From Hydrogenovibrio sp965140365 (GTDB lineage Bacteria > Pseudomonadota > Gammaproteobacteria > Thiomicrospirales > Thiomicrospiraceae), in the NCBI GenBank assembly GCA_965140365.1, contig OZ223196.1: a stretch of DNA of 64,000 nt, one strand, 5' to 3'. Below the pieces are notes generated by a model. It saw nothing but the letters and a program-made list of their open reading frames with translations. It was not told the DNA's origin and did no database searches. How positions within the stretch are numbered: the first letter of the stretch is position 1; each line of letters begins with the position of its first letter. A program made the position numbers and the translations under genes. Positions 17,148 through 26,408 of the stretch are shown piece by piece.

Positions 17148-18527
17148 ATGTTTGATAATCTATCGGATCGTCTGTCCAAATCGTTTAAAGCGATTACCGG
17201 TCAAGGACGTTTAACGGAATCCAATATCAAAGACGCTTTGCGCGATGTTCGCCGGGCCTTGTTGGAAGCGGATGTGGCCTTGCCAGTGGTGAAAACCTTC
17301 ATTGACAAGGTGCAGGAAAGAGCCATCGGTCAGGAAGTGTCCACCAGCTTGAATCCGGGCCAAGCGTTTATCAAGATTGTACGCGAGCAGTTAACCGACG
17401 TGATGGGCCAAGAAGCGGCGCCCCTGAATTTCAATGTCGAACCGCCAGCGGTCATTATGATGGCCGGTTTGCAAGGGGCGGGTAAAACCACCTCGGTCGG
17501 CAAGTTGGCGCGCTGGTTGAAAGAGCGTGAAAAGAAAAAAGTCATGGTGGTGTCGGCGGACGTTTATCGCCCGGCCGCCATTAAGCAGTTGGAAACGCTG
17601 GCCGAACAGATTGATGTGGTGTTTTATCCGTCTTCTGCCGACCAGGATCCGGTGGATATTGCCAATAATGCACGAGCGGAAGCACGTAAACAGTTTGTGG
17701 ATGTATTGATTCTCGACACCGCCGGTCGTTTGCATATTGACGATGACATGATGCAGGAAATTCAACGCCTGCACGCCGCGGTTAAACCGGTGGAAACCCT
17801 GTTTGTGGTGGATGCCATGACCGGTCAGGATGCCGCGAATACCGCGAAAGCGTTTGATGAAGCCTTGCCGTTGACCGGTGTGATTTTGACTAAAACCGAC
17901 GGGGATGCCCGCGGTGGTGCGGCCTTGTCGATTCGAGAAATCACCGGCAAGCCCATTAAGTTTATCGGGGCCGGTGAAAAAACCGAAGCGTTGGAACCTT
18001 TCCATCCGGATCGTATGGCCGGGCGCATTCTGGGCATGGGTGACGTGCTCAGCTTGATTGAAGAAGCCGAAACCAAGATCGATCAAAAGAAAGCCGCCAA
18101 ATTTGCCAAGAAAATTCAAAAATCCGGTCAATTCGATTTGGAAGATTTCTTGGAACAATTGCAGCAGATCAACCAAATGGGTGGCGTTGGCGGCCTGATG
18201 GGGAAATTGCCGGGCATGGGGCAAATCAAAGAGCAAGTGAATAATCAGGCGATGGAAAAGGACTTCAAACGCTTGGAAGCGATTATCTATTCCATGACGC
18301 CGCAGGAACGAGCTCATCCGGCGATTATCAAAGGCTCGCGTAAAAAGCGTATTGCGGCCGGGTCGGGGACGTCGGTGCAGGACATCAATAAATTGATGAA
18401 GCAATTCACGCAAATGCAGAAAATGATGAAAAAGGTCTCCAAAGGCGGCATGAAAAACATGATGCGCGGCATGGCAGGCAAAATGCCGCCGGGCATGGGT
18501 GGAATGTTGCCACCGGGGATGCGTTAA
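17148..18527 (+). CDS. ffh: Signal recognition particle protein Ffh
   Basis: Ffh is the GTPase that, with 4.5S RNA, binds signal sequences of nascent membrane proteins and delivers them to FtsY. The 459-residue chain has the N domain, the G domain with GLQGAGKTTS near residue 105, DTAGRL near 190 and TKTDGDARGGAALS near 247, and the methionine-rich M domain from about 325 to the end. It is followed by a strong terminator and a convergent GGDEF gene, rather than the rpsP-rimM genes often found after ffh. Confidence 0.97.
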   Translation: MFDNLSDRLSKSFKAITGQGRLTESNIKDALRDVRRALLEADVALPVVKTFIDKVQERAIGQEVSTSLNPGQAFIKIVREQLTDVMGQEAAPLNFNVEPPAVIMMAGLQGAGKTTSVGKLARWLKEREKKKVMVVSADVYRPAAIKQLETLAEQIDVVFYPSSADQDPVDIANNARAEARKQFVDVLILDTAGRLHIDDDMMQEIQRLHAAVKPVETLFVVDAMTGQDAANTAKAFDEALPLTGVILTKTDGDARGGAALSIREITGKPIKFIGAGEKTEALEPFHPDRMAGRILGMGDVLSLIEEAETKIDQKKAAKFAKKIQKSGQFDLEDFLEQLQQINQMGGVGGLMGKLPGMGQIKEQVNNQAMEKDFKRLEAIIYSMTPQERAHPAIIKGSRKKRIAAGSGTSVQDINKLMKQFTQMQKMMKKVSKGGMKNMMRGMAGKMPPGMGGMLPPGMR

Positions 18528-18556
18528 GTCTTTTTCGGAAGTTGTGACACCAATAT

Positions 18557-18586
18557 AAAAAAACCGCCAGGCCTGGCGGTTTTTTT
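18557..18586. terminator. Terminator after ffh
   Basis: The stem AAAAAACCGCCA pairs with TGGCGGTTTTTT around the CCAGGCCTGG core (18567-18576). It lies between convergent genes, and its symmetry allows it to work on both strands. Confidence 0.9.
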
Positions 18587-18609
18587 ATGTCTGAAACATT
18601 GCGCCGGGT

Positions 18610-20235
18610 TTAGTCGGTTTGTTTGGACTGTTTTCGAGCGTGTTTGACGGCGTACATTTTTTCGTCGGCGGCATTCAGCAAACTGTCTGCGTCATGGCCG
18701 TCTTCGCCATAACAGCTGTAACCGACACTGGCGCGTACTTCAATTCGGTTTTGTTTGATTTGCATCGGCTTTTCGATCACTTCTTCGATGCGGCGGACAA
18801 TGTGTTCAATGTCGGCGCGGTTCATTTGCCCGCTGAGTAAGATGGCGAACTCGTCACCTCCCAAACGGAACAGCACGTCATTGGCGCGCAGCAGGTGTTG
18901 GACGCGCTTGACGCTGATTTTCAAGACTTCGTCTCCAGTCTGGTGCCCATATTGATCGTTGATGGGTTTGAATTCGTCCAAGTCGATAAAGATGAAAGCG
19001 GCATCTTTGTCATGTGTGAAGGTTTCTTGGGTGATATTGTCCAAAGACGTACGGTTGTAAGCGCCGGTGAGCTGGTCGAAATAAGCCTGAGATAAAAGGG
19101 CCTGTCGCTGTTTATAACGGCTTAGGGCGTTCTGATACAGCAGAAACAGGCTGATGCTGCTTAAGATGATTAACAACCCGGCAATTAACACATAGCGAAC
19201 CTGCATGGAACCGATGGCTTCATCCAGAGTGGCCTTGGGTAGATAGGTCACCAGTTTCCAGTTATTGAATTCCGGCGTGAAAGCGGACAGCGAAAAGGTT
19301 TGATTGAGTTTGTCATTGGCGCGTTTGATGCTATCGAAATCAATGGTCTCAAAATTGAAAATGCCTTCCGGATGCTCTAAACGACCACTTTTTTGGCTGG
19401 ATATCACCTTCCAGACGTCCGGAAAGGACTTGCTGAATTTGGTGTCTTTGTGTTCCGGGAACATGAAACCCCATTCCAAATCCGGGCGTGGGGCTTTAAT
19501 CCAGTAACCGGCTTGATTCAACAGCATGAGTTGGACATTGCCTTGGCTGTATTTACTGAGAACATTGATGAGTTCCCGCGCCAGGTAGTTGACGATGACG
19601 ACGGACGTAATCTGGTTGTTGTGGTCGTAAACCGGTGTCGCAAAGCGCATCATGGGTTTGTATGGGCGTTCGATTTGGCCATGCTCGATATTGAGGTCGA
19701 TCGGACTGATGTAAATGTGGCCTTTCGGCACTTCCAGGGCTTCCTGGTAATAGTAGCGATGCCGTTTGTCCTGTAATTGGCTTGGCGGCACGGCGTAAGG
19801 GCCTTCTTGGGTTTGGTTGATGCGGATTTTCTCCATGCCGCTTGGGCTGAGTATACGCAGTTGATCGTAAACGGGTTTGATGGCGGAAATGTTTTCCAGC
19901 AGTCGCTTGGTTTGCAACATGGCCAGGCTGGGCGAGCTTTCCAGGTAGTCTTTGTGCATTTTGGCGATGAATAAAGTGTCCTGAATCACATCACTGACCA
20001 GGTGAGCCAATTCTTCCAAAATGACATCCAGTTTGGACGGCGAGATGGATTCGGTAGAGTGGATGAAAACCTGTTTATCTTTTTGGTAATAATGCCACGA
20101 CAAACTTGTGATGGTGACGATTAACGCCGCCATGCCGAGTAACAGGCCCCGTTGAATGCGCCGAAGAGTGTTTTGCTCAGCTCGGGTTTGTCTTGAAATG
20201 ATGAGGTGAGATTTCATACGAAAATATACGTGCAA
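18610..20235 (-). CDS. Membrane-bound diguanylate cyclase with periplasmic sensor domain
   Basis: This is a 541-residue protein that should make the second messenger c-di-GMP. A first membrane segment near residues 30-50 and a second near 345-365 enclose about 290 periplasmic residues resembling a double Cache sensor. The C-terminal catalytic domain has GGDEF at 459-463. An inhibitory-site RxxD (RAND, 450-453) sits exactly five residues before it, predicting product feedback. The start may be ATG 20235 or the in-frame ATG at 20217. It stands alone, convergent with ffh; the ligand is unknown. Confidence 0.92.
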   Translation of the reverse strand: MHVYFRMKSHLIISRQTRAEQNTLRRIQRGLLLGMAALIVTITSLSWHYYQKDKQVFIHSTESISPSKLDVILEELAHLVSDVIQDTLFIAKMHKDYLESSPSLAMLQTKRLLENISAIKPVYDQLRILSPSGMEKIRINQTQEGPYAVPPSQLQDKRHRYYYQEALEVPKGHIYISPIDLNIEHGQIERPYKPMMRFATPVYDHNNQITSVVIVNYLARELINVLSKYSQGNVQLMLLNQAGYWIKAPRPDLEWGFMFPEHKDTKFSKSFPDVWKVISSQKSGRLEHPEGIFNFETIDFDSIKRANDKLNQTFSLSAFTPEFNNWKLVTYLPKATLDEAIGSMQVRYVLIAGLLIILSSISLFLLYQNALSRYKQRQALLSQAYFDQLTGAYNRTSLDNITQETFTHDKDAAFIFIDLDEFKPINDQYGHQTGDEVLKISVKRVQHLLRANDVLFRLGGDEFAILLSGQMNRADIEHIVRRIEEVIEKPMQIKQNRIEVRASVGYSCYGEDGHDADSLLNAADEKMYAVKHARKQSKQTD

Positions 20236-20343
20236 CCGGTTGTTTTATTGTTGTTTTTTTGAATTTATAGTCTTTATTATACCGCCGAACCGGCGCGGCG
20301 GTTTGGGTTTTTCCGGCCTGGCCTGGGCGGGATTAATCTTTTA

Positions 20344-20503
20344 GAGAGCTTTGCACGAGTAGGACGCGAAGAAAAAATGAGAGAAAATTTGGCTGATTGA
20401 GGCGGAAAACGCAGCTAATAGCGAGCTATTAGCCAGTTTTTCAACAAAAATCAGACGGATTTTAGCCATTTTTACTCGTGTAACTATCTCGAGCAAAGCT
20501 CTC
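20344..20503. repeat. 160-bp inverted-repeat element, copy 2 (MITE-like)
   Basis: It is the same length as copy 1 and nearly identical to its reverse complement, with terminal inverted repeats GAGAGCTTTGC and GCAAAGCTCTC. It is flanked by the five bases TTTTA on both sides (20339-20343 and 20504-20508), which could be a target duplication, although the region is T-rich. Its right end runs into the HAD gene: bases 20462-20503 encode the last 13 residues and the stop of that protein. Confidence 0.9.
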
Positions 20504-21154
20504 TTTTAAGCTGATTATCGGCCAGTTACGTTTTTGGGCATAAGCGGCCAGCGTCTCATCACAATCCACGGCGACTGGGTTTTCCACAATGTCCAGCAAT
20601 GGAATGTCGTTCCGTGAATCGGAGTAAAAGTAACTCCCGGATAAGTCATGGTGGTTGCAAATCAACCATTCGTTCAAACGCGTGACTTTGCCTTCTTGGA
20701 AAGAGGGCGTACCAGCCACGTTACCGGTATAACGGTTGTTTTTCATTTCAGGGTCGGTGCCGATCAGGTTTTCAATGCCGTAAAGTTCGGCAATCGGACG
20801 GGTGACGAAACTGTTGGTGGCCGTAATAATCAGTAAAGTATCGCCTTTGGCGCGGTGTTCGTCCACCAGTGACTGGGCTTTAGGTTGGTAAATAGGCTGA
20901 ATGACGGTGTCCATGAATTCGCGGTGCCAAGCATTCAGCGTTTCCATATCGTATTTGGACAAGGGAGCCAACGAAAAATGTTGGTAGGCCATGATATCAA
21001 GCGTGCCGTTTTTATAATCTTCGTAGAACTGGTCGTTTTGGGTCTGGTAGTGGGTTTTATCCACGATGCCTTTTTCGATCAAAAATTGGCCCCAAAGGTA
21101 GTCACTGTCGCCATTAATTAAAGTGTGATCCAGGTCAAAGATTGCTAAAGCCAT
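20462..21154 (-). CDS. HAD-superfamily phosphatase (HAD-IB, SerB-like)
   Basis: This 230-residue haloacid-dehalogenase hydrolase of subfamily IB is probably a phosphomonoesterase. Visible motifs are FDLDHTL at residues 5-11 (motif I with nucleophile and acid aspartates), TATNSF near 110 (motif II), and YFYSDSRNDIPLL near 175-187 (motif IV). The native protein would end near the last strand, NWPIISL. The final 13 residues (ESFARDSYTSKNG) and the stop codon are supplied by the 160-bp repeat. The substrate is not predictable; HAD-IB members include phosphoserine phosphatases and phospholipid-related enzymes. Confidence 0.88.
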   Translation of the reverse strand: MALAIFDLDHTLINGDSDYLWGQFLIEKGIVDKTHYQTQNDQFYEDYKNGTLDIMAYQHFSLAPLSKYDMETLNAWHREFMDTVIQPIYQPKAQSLVDEHRAKGDTLLIITATNSFVTRPIAELYGIENLIGTDPEMKNNRYTGNVAGTPSFQEGKVTRLNEWLICNHHDLSGSYFYSDSRNDIPLLDIVENPVAVDCDETLAAYAQKRNWPIISLKESFARDSYTSKNG

Positions 21155-21416
21155 AATTTCATTAAGTTTATTTAAATTAAAAAAGAAGCGCCATTGTAGC
21201 TTATTTCAGCGTTTCTTCTGAAGTTAATTTGCCGGAATGGTCGGGGTTCTGACGCCCAAAAACAAAGAAAACCGTGTCTGGAGAAGTGGGCTTGGACACC
21301 TTTTCGACATTTTAGAGACAAAGCTTTGCGAAAAGAGATTGAAACAAAAGGCGTTTTCTTGCAATAATTAACACTATTGAATATTGAAAAATAAAAAGAA
21401 TACCAAAGGGTCAACC

Positions 21417-21911
21417 GTGATTGATGAAGAGGGATACCGCTTAAATGTGGGTATCATAATCGTAAATAAAGAAGGAAAGCTGTTTTGGGGAAAGCGTATG
21501 CACCAGGAAGCTTGGCAGTTTCCGCAAGGCGGTGTGCGTGAAAATGAAACACCGCAACAGGCCGTTTTCCGCGAGCTGAAAGAAGAGGTTGGCTTGGAGC
21601 CTTCGGATGTCCGCGTATTGGGCCGAACGCAGGATTGGTTGTCTTATGATTTGCCAAAACATTTGATTCGCCATTACAGTCAACCGGTGTGTATCGGACA
21701 AAAGCAAATCTGGTTTATGCTGGGAATGTTGAGTGACGAAGACAAAATTGACTTGAACACCCATGAAACGCCTGAATTTGAAGGCTGGAGCTGGGTGGAC
21801 TATTGGCTACCGGTGCAGAATGTGGTGGAGTTCAAACAGTCGGTTTACCAGCGCGCTTTAACCGAGCTGGAAGAACACCTTAATACTTTCTGGATCAAAG
21901 AACACGTCTGA
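21417..21911 (+). CDS. rppH: RNA pyrophosphohydrolase RppH
   Basis: RppH removes pyrophosphate from the 5' end of transcripts and so starts RNA decay. I chose GTG 21417 because it gives the canonical start MIDEEGYRLNVGI, and it is preceded by AAAGGG; an upstream TTG at 21384 adds an unconserved tail. The protein then has 164 residues. The Nudix box runs from GGVRENE through RELKEEVGL (about 38-60). It is divergent from the HAD gene across a 262-bp gap and ends at the terminator at 21960. Confidence 0.94.
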   Translation: MIDEEGYRLNVGIIIVNKEGKLFWGKRMHQEAWQFPQGGVRENETPQQAVFRELKEEVGLEPSDVRVLGRTQDWLSYDLPKHLIRHYSQPVCIGQKQIWFMLGMLSDEDKIDLNTHETPEFEGWSWVDYWLPVQNVVEFKQSVYQRALTELEEHLNTFWIKEHV

Positions 21912-21959
21912 TCTCTCTCTTTTTCTTCTTTTCTGTATTGACAGACCCGCCTTTAATTT

Positions 21960-21983
21960 GTTCCCGTGCCGGGAACATTTTTC
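21960..21983 (+). terminator. Terminator after rppH
   Basis: The stem GTTCCCG pairs with CGGGAAC across TGC and is followed by ATTTTTC. Confidence 0.7.
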
Positions 21984-22091
21984 TGAACAGTTTCGCATTT
22001 AAATCAAAATATTACTGACATTCCGCAGTCGGTTGCCGCCAAGAAGGCGCTTAAAGCGCATCCTTCGTTAGGAAAACTAGGTAAAAAATGT

Positions 22092-22097
22092 TATGAT
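22092..22097 (+). promoter_or_regulatory. Candidate -10 element of the aceEF-lpdA operon
   Basis: TATGAT lies about 225 bases before the aceE start. The hexamer at -35 is poor, so an activator would be needed if this is the promoter. It would place a leader of about 215 bases on the transcript. Confidence 0.35.
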
Positions 22098-22119
22098 GCC
22101 AGCGCATTTAATTTGAACG

Positions 22120-22290
22120 AGTGTAGTGTGATAACTACATCACAGGGTGACCTATGTCCCCAAGCCTGAAAAGTTCAGACGTTTTGGAAATACTAAGTAG
22201 CTGGAAACCAAAATGGATTTTGTTGGCGGTAGACGTAAGAACTACGTTCTACTGAGTGGCTTCAGGAAAACCCAGCCCCTGAAGCAGGTT
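22120..22290 (+). promoter_or_regulatory. Structured 5' leader of the aceE operon
   Basis: The gap between rppH and aceE is 405 bases, and its second half is full of inverted repeats. These are TGTAGT/ACTACA near 22126-22143, CTGAA/TTCAG near 22165-22177, TTTTGG/CCAAAA near 22182-22212, GTAGACGTA/TACGTTCTAC near 22229-22252, and GCTTCAGG (22259-22266)/CCTGAAGC (22278-22285). The last hairpin ends just before the aceE ribosome site. The leader resembles no riboswitch I know; the TPP consensus is absent. It also holds a 33-codon open frame (listed separately). Confidence 0.45.
22154..22255 (+). CDS. Possible 33-residue leader peptide upstream of aceE
   Basis: ATG 22154 opens a 33-codon frame ending at TGA 22253-22255, with CAGGGTG about eight bases upstream as a possible ribosome site. 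The peptide begins MSPSLKSSDVLEIL and contains two tryptophans (WKPKW). Its stop falls within the hairpin that precedes the GCTTCAGG/CCTGAAGC stem, so ribosome position could affect folding. There is no direct support that it is translated, and a chance frame of this size is quite possible. Confidence 0.2.
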   Translation: MSPSLKSSDVLEILSSWKPKWILLAVDVRTTFY

Positions 22291-22316
22291 TGAACCAACC
22301 AAAGAGGTTAATTTTT

Positions 22317-24977
22317 ATGAACGATAAGTTCGTTGATCAGGATCCACAAGAAACACAAGAATGGATCGATGCACTGGAGGCGGTCGTCTCTTTCGAAGGC
22401 TCCGACAAGGCGCAACATATTATTGGCTCCTTGATCGAAAAAGCCCGTGTCCACGGAATTGATATTCCGTATTCGGCAAACACCCCCTATATCAACACCA
22501 TTGCACCGGAAGAACAGAGCAATTATCCGGGCGATGTCGGCCTGGAACGCAAGCTCCGCGCTTTATTGCGTTGGAATGCGATGGCAATGGTGGCCAGAGC
22601 CAACAAATCCACCAGCGTTGGGGGGCATATCGCCTCTTACGCGTCCAGTTGCACACTCTATGAAGTGGGCATGAACCACTTCTTTAAAGGGCCGAAGCAC
22701 GAACAAGGTGCCGATATGGTGTTCTTCCAAGGGCACACCGCGCCGGGGATGTATGCGCGTTCCTTTATGGAAGGGCGTTTGGATGTGGATCAATTGCATA
22801 ACTTCCGTCAGGAAGTGGACGGCAACGGCTTATCGTCTTACCCTCACCCTTGGTTGATGCAGGACTACTGGCAGTTCCCAACCGTTTCCATGGGCCTGGG
22901 GCCTTTGATGGCCATTTACCAAGCCCGTTTCATGAAATACATGCAAGCACGCGGCCTGTCTGAAACCCAAGGGCGTAAAGTCTGGGCTTTCCTGGGTGAC
23001 GGTGAAATGGACGAACCGGAATCCCGTGGTGCCTTGCAGTTAGCGAAACGTGAAAACCTGGACAACCTTATTTTCGTCATCAACTGTAACCTTCAGCGTC
23101 TGGACGGGCCGGTTCGAGGCAATGACAAAATCATTCAAGAACTGGAAGGGGTTTTCCGTGGTGCCGGCTGGAATGTCATCAAAGTCATCTGGGGCTCCGG
23201 CTGGGATCGTTTGCTGGCCAAAGACACCACCGGTAAACTGATTGAGCGTATGGGCGAAGTCGTGGACGGTGAGTACCAGGCTTACAAAGCTAAAGACGGT
23301 GCTTTCGTACGCGAACACTTCTTCGGTAAATACCCGGAAACCGCTGATTTGGTCAAAGACATGACCGACGATGAAATCTTCCGTCTGACGCGCGGCGGCC
23401 ACTCGCCACGTAAGATTTACAACGCTTACAAGCGCGCGACCGAAACCCAAGGACAACCAACCGTTATTTTGGCCAAAACCATCAAAGGTTACGGTATGGG
23501 CAAATACGGTGAAGCGGCCAACACCGCTCACCAGCAAAAGAAACTGGACTTAGACGGCTTGAAATATTTCCGTGACCGTTTCTCGGTGCCGGTTTCCGAC
23601 GAAGAACTGGAAAAAGACATTCCGTTCCACCGTCCGGACGAAAACTCCGATATCATCAAATACATGAAAGAACGTCGTGAACTCCTGGGCGGTGAACTGC
23701 CTGTGCGTCAGGATCATGCCGAGCCATTGCCAGTTCCTGATTTGTCGGCGTTTAAAATGCTGACCGAAGGCACCGAAGATCGTGAAATGTCCACGACCAT
23801 GGCGTTCGTTCGCATCATCTCCATTCTGTTGCGTGACAAGAAAATCGGGCCACGTTGTGTGCCGATTATTCCGGATGAAGCACGTACTTTCGGTATGGAA
23901 GGTTTGTTCCGTCAGGTGGGTATTTATGACCCGGCCGGACAGCTTTATGAGCCAATGGATTCCGACCAGTTGATGTGGTACAAGGAAACGGCCAACGGAC
24001 AGGTGTTCCAAGAAGGCATCAACGAAGCCGGTGCCATGTCCAACTGGATTGCAGCGGCCACCGCTTACGCCAACTACGGTGTGAGCATGGTGCCTTTCTA
24101 TATTTACTACTCCATGTTCGGTTATCAGCGTATCGGTGACTTGGCGTGGGCGGCCGGGGATTCCCGCGCACGTGGTTTCCTGATGGGCGGAACTGCCGGT
24201 CGTACCACGCTGGAAGGCGAAGGCTTGCAGCACCAAGACGGTCATAACCTGATTCAATTCGACCAGGTTCCGAACTGTATTTCCTACGACCCGACATTCG
24301 CTTATGAAATGGCGGTCATCATCCGTGACGGTATTCGTCGTATGTTCCATGATAAGGAAGACGTTTACTACTACATCACGTGTATGAACGAAAACTACTC
24401 GCACCCGGCCATGCCGGATGGATCGGAAGAAGGCATCCTGAAAGGGCTGTACTCCTTCAAAAAATCCGATGCGAAGCACAAAAACAAAGTACAACTCATG
24501 GGCTCCGGCACCATCTTCCGCGAAGTTATTGCGGCGGCGGAAATGCTGGAATCCGAATGGGATGTCGCCGCGGATATCTGGGCGGCTCCAAGTTTCAACC
24601 TGTTGCGTCGCGACGGTATTGAAACCGCACGCTGGAATGCGTTGCACCCAACCGAGACACAAAAACTGTCTTACTGTGAAGCCACTTTATCTGGTTCGGA
24701 AGGACCATTTATTGCGGCCACCGACTATATTCGCGATTACCCAAACCGTATCCGCGAATATGTTCCAGGTGAATTCTATGTACTCGGGACCGACGGCTTC
24801 GGACGTTCCGATACACGTGAACAACTGCGTAAGTTCTTCGAAGTGGACCGCTACTACGTTGTCGTGGAATCTTTGAAAGCGTTGGCCGATGCGGGCAGCA
24901 TCAAGCCGGACGTTGTTCAGAAAGCAATTGAGAAATACGGGATTGATAGTGAAAAACCCTACCCGGTTCATGCTTGA
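22317..24977 (+). CDS. aceE: Pyruvate dehydrogenase E1 component, homodimeric type
   Basis: AceE decarboxylates pyruvate with thiamine diphosphate and acetylates the lipoyl group of E2. From ATG 22317, preceded by AAAGAGG, it has 886 residues, the same size as the Escherichia coli enzyme. The thiamine-binding motif begins at GDGEMDEPESRGAL near residue 230. The conserved GHSPRKIYNAY, the AGRTTLEGEGLQHQDGH region and a late C-terminal domain are all present. It heads aceE-aceF-lpdA, with 95 bases to aceF. An upstream TTG at 22290 is in frame but overlaps the leader hairpin. Confidence 0.97.
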   Translation: MNDKFVDQDPQETQEWIDALEAVVSFEGSDKAQHIIGSLIEKARVHGIDIPYSANTPYINTIAPEEQSNYPGDVGLERKLRALLRWNAMAMVARANKSTSVGGHIASYASSCTLYEVGMNHFFKGPKHEQGADMVFFQGHTAPGMYARSFMEGRLDVDQLHNFRQEVDGNGLSSYPHPWLMQDYWQFPTVSMGLGPLMAIYQARFMKYMQARGLSETQGRKVWAFLGDGEMDEPESRGALQLAKRENLDNLIFVINCNLQRLDGPVRGNDKIIQELEGVFRGAGWNVIKVIWGSGWDRLLAKDTTGKLIERMGEVVDGEYQAYKAKDGAFVREHFFGKYPETADLVKDMTDDEIFRLTRGGHSPRKIYNAYKRATETQGQPTVILAKTIKGYGMGKYGEAANTAHQQKKLDLDGLKYFRDRFSVPVSDEELEKDIPFHRPDENSDIIKYMKERRELLGGELPVRQDHAEPLPVPDLSAFKMLTEGTEDREMSTTMAFVRIISILLRDKKIGPRCVPIIPDEARTFGMEGLFRQVGIYDPAGQLYEPMDSDQLMWYKETANGQVFQEGINEAGAMSNWIAAATAYANYGVSMVPFYIYYSMFGYQRIGDLAWAAGDSRARGFLMGGTAGRTTLEGEGLQHQDGHNLIQFDQVPNCISYDPTFAYEMAVIIRDGIRRMFHDKEDVYYYITCMNENYSHPAMPDGSEEGILKGLYSFKKSDAKHKNKVQLMGSGTIFREVIAAAEMLESEWDVAADIWAAPSFNLLRRDGIETARWNALHPTETQKLSYCEATLSGSEGPFIAATDYIRDYPNRIREYVPGEFYVLGTDGFGRSDTREQLRKFFEVDRYYVVVESLKALADAGSIKPDVVQKAIEKYGIDSEKPYPVHA

Positions 24978-25072
24978 TTACACGTGTCGATAAGACATGG
25001 GTCGTGAAAACGGCCTAAAGAATTCACATTCGGTTCGCAACAGGCGAGCCGAATCCAAAAAGGAATAGAATA

Positions 25073-26395
25073 ATGGCTACACAGCAAATTAATATCCCGG
25101 ATATAGGTGATTTTGATTCCGTCGAAGTCATCGAAGTATTGGTTGCCGAAGGGGATGTGGTCGCGGTTGACGATTCTCTGGTAACGTTGGAGTCGGACAA
25201 AGCCACGATGGAAATTCCATCTCCGGTGTCCGGTAAAGTGACCAAAGTCACGGTTAAAGTGGGTGACAGTGTCGCGGAAGGCGATTACATTCTCGACATC
25301 GAAGCCGATGACGCGGCCGCGGAAGAAGCCCCTAAAGAAGCTCCGAAAGCCGACGCGAAAAAAGAAGAACCCGCTAAAAAAGCGCCAAAAGCCGAAAAAA
25401 CAGCGCCAGCACCGCAAGAAACCAAAGCACCAGCGCCTAATGTGCCGTCCGTGCCGAAGCCGGTTAATGCTCAGTCCATGGGCGCGGCTTATCACGCGTC
25501 GCCATCGGTGCGTGCCTTTGCGCGTAAGTTGGGCGTGGACCTGAATGCCGTCACCGGCACCGGGCCAAAAGGTCGCATCCAGCAAAACGACGTCGAAGCC
25601 ATGATCAAATCGGTCATGCAAGGTTCGACCGCGGCTTCCGGCCAGCCACAAGGCGGCGCGGGCATTCCATCCGTTCCGGAAATCGATTTCAGCCAATTCG
25701 GCGAAACCGAAACCGTCGAACTGGGCCGCATCAAGAAAATCTCCGGCAAGTTCCTGCAAACCTCTTGGTTGAATGTGCCGCACGTCACGCAATTTGACGA
25801 AAGCGACATCACTGAAATGGATGCTTTCCGTAAGAGCATGAAAGCGCAGGCCGAAAAAGTCGGTGTCAAATTGACGCCGCTGGTTTTCGTCATGAAAGCC
25901 GTGGTCAAAGCCTTGCAGGAATTCCCGAACTTCAACGCCTCCTTGTCGCCGGACGGTCAGTCCATTATCAAGAAGCATTATTACAACATCGGTGTCGCTG
26001 TCGATACGCCGAACGGCTTGGTCGTTCCAGTCGTGCGCGATGTTGATCAAAAAGGTATCTTCGATTTGTCCAAAGACCTGATGGAACTGTCCGCCAAAGC
26101 ACGTGACGGTAAACTGACCCCGGCGGATATGTCCGGCGGCTGTTTCACCATCTCCAGCTTGGGTGGCATCGGCGGCACGCAATTCACGCCAATCGTCAAT
26201 GCACCGGAAGTCGCCATCATGGGCTTGTCTAAAGCCAGGATGCAACCGGTCTGGAACGGTGCAGAATTTGAACCGCGTCTGGTGATGCCGTTCAGCGTGT
26301 CTTACGACCATCGCGTTATCGACGGGGCGGAAGGCGTGCGCTTCACCACCACCGTTGGTCAATACCTGACCGATCTACGTCAGTTGATTCTGTAA
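25073..26395 (+). CDS. aceF: Pyruvate dehydrogenase E2, dihydrolipoyl acetyltransferase
   Basis: E2 transfers the acetyl group from lipoyl to coenzyme A and forms the core of the complex. It has 440 residues with a single lipoyl domain (lysine in ESDKATME near residue 44). An Ala-Pro-Lys-rich linker of about 70 residues follows, then a subunit-binding domain (ASPSVRAFARKLGVDL, about 143-158). The catalytic domain has the HxxxDG motif in SYDHRVIDGAEG near 410. Escherichia coli E2 has three lipoyl domains. Here a second one is found on E3 instead. The linker sequence is highly biased. Confidence 0.96.
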   Translation: MATQQINIPDIGDFDSVEVIEVLVAEGDVVAVDDSLVTLESDKATMEIPSPVSGKVTKVTVKVGDSVAEGDYILDIEADDAAAEEAPKEAPKADAKKEEPAKKAPKAEKTAPAPQETKAPAPNVPSVPKPVNAQSMGAAYHASPSVRAFARKLGVDLNAVTGTGPKGRIQQNDVEAMIKSVMQGSTAASGQPQGGAGIPSVPEIDFSQFGETETVELGRIKKISGKFLQTSWLNVPHVTQFDESDITEMDAFRKSMKAQAEKVGVKLTPLVFVMKAVVKALQEFPNFNASLSPDGQSIIKKHYYNIGVAVDTPNGLVVPVVRDVDQKGIFDLSKDLMELSAKARDGKLTPADMSGGCFTISSLGGIGGTQFTPIVNAPEVAIMGLSKARMQPVWNGAEFEPRLVMPFSVSYDHRVIDGAEGVRFTTTVGQYLTDLRQLIL

Positions 26396-26408
26396 TTGGG
26401 AGAAATGT

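Noticed and set aside
17391..18413. A 340-codon frame antisense to ffh
   Set aside because: Opposite a certain gene, with shadow-like composition.
22100..22290. TPP riboswitch or 6S RNA in the aceE leader
   Set aside because: Neither the conserved TPP-binding segments nor the 6S open-bubble pattern could be found.
23550..24662. A 370-codon open frame antisense to aceE
   Set aside because: Same reasoning: it is opposite a highly conserved coding region and has an unnatural composition.
24968..26362. A 464-codon open frame antisense to aceF
   Set aside because: It lies entirely opposite a certain gene, has a His/Phe/Arg-rich composition typical of the reverse of GC-biased codons, and shows no domain.
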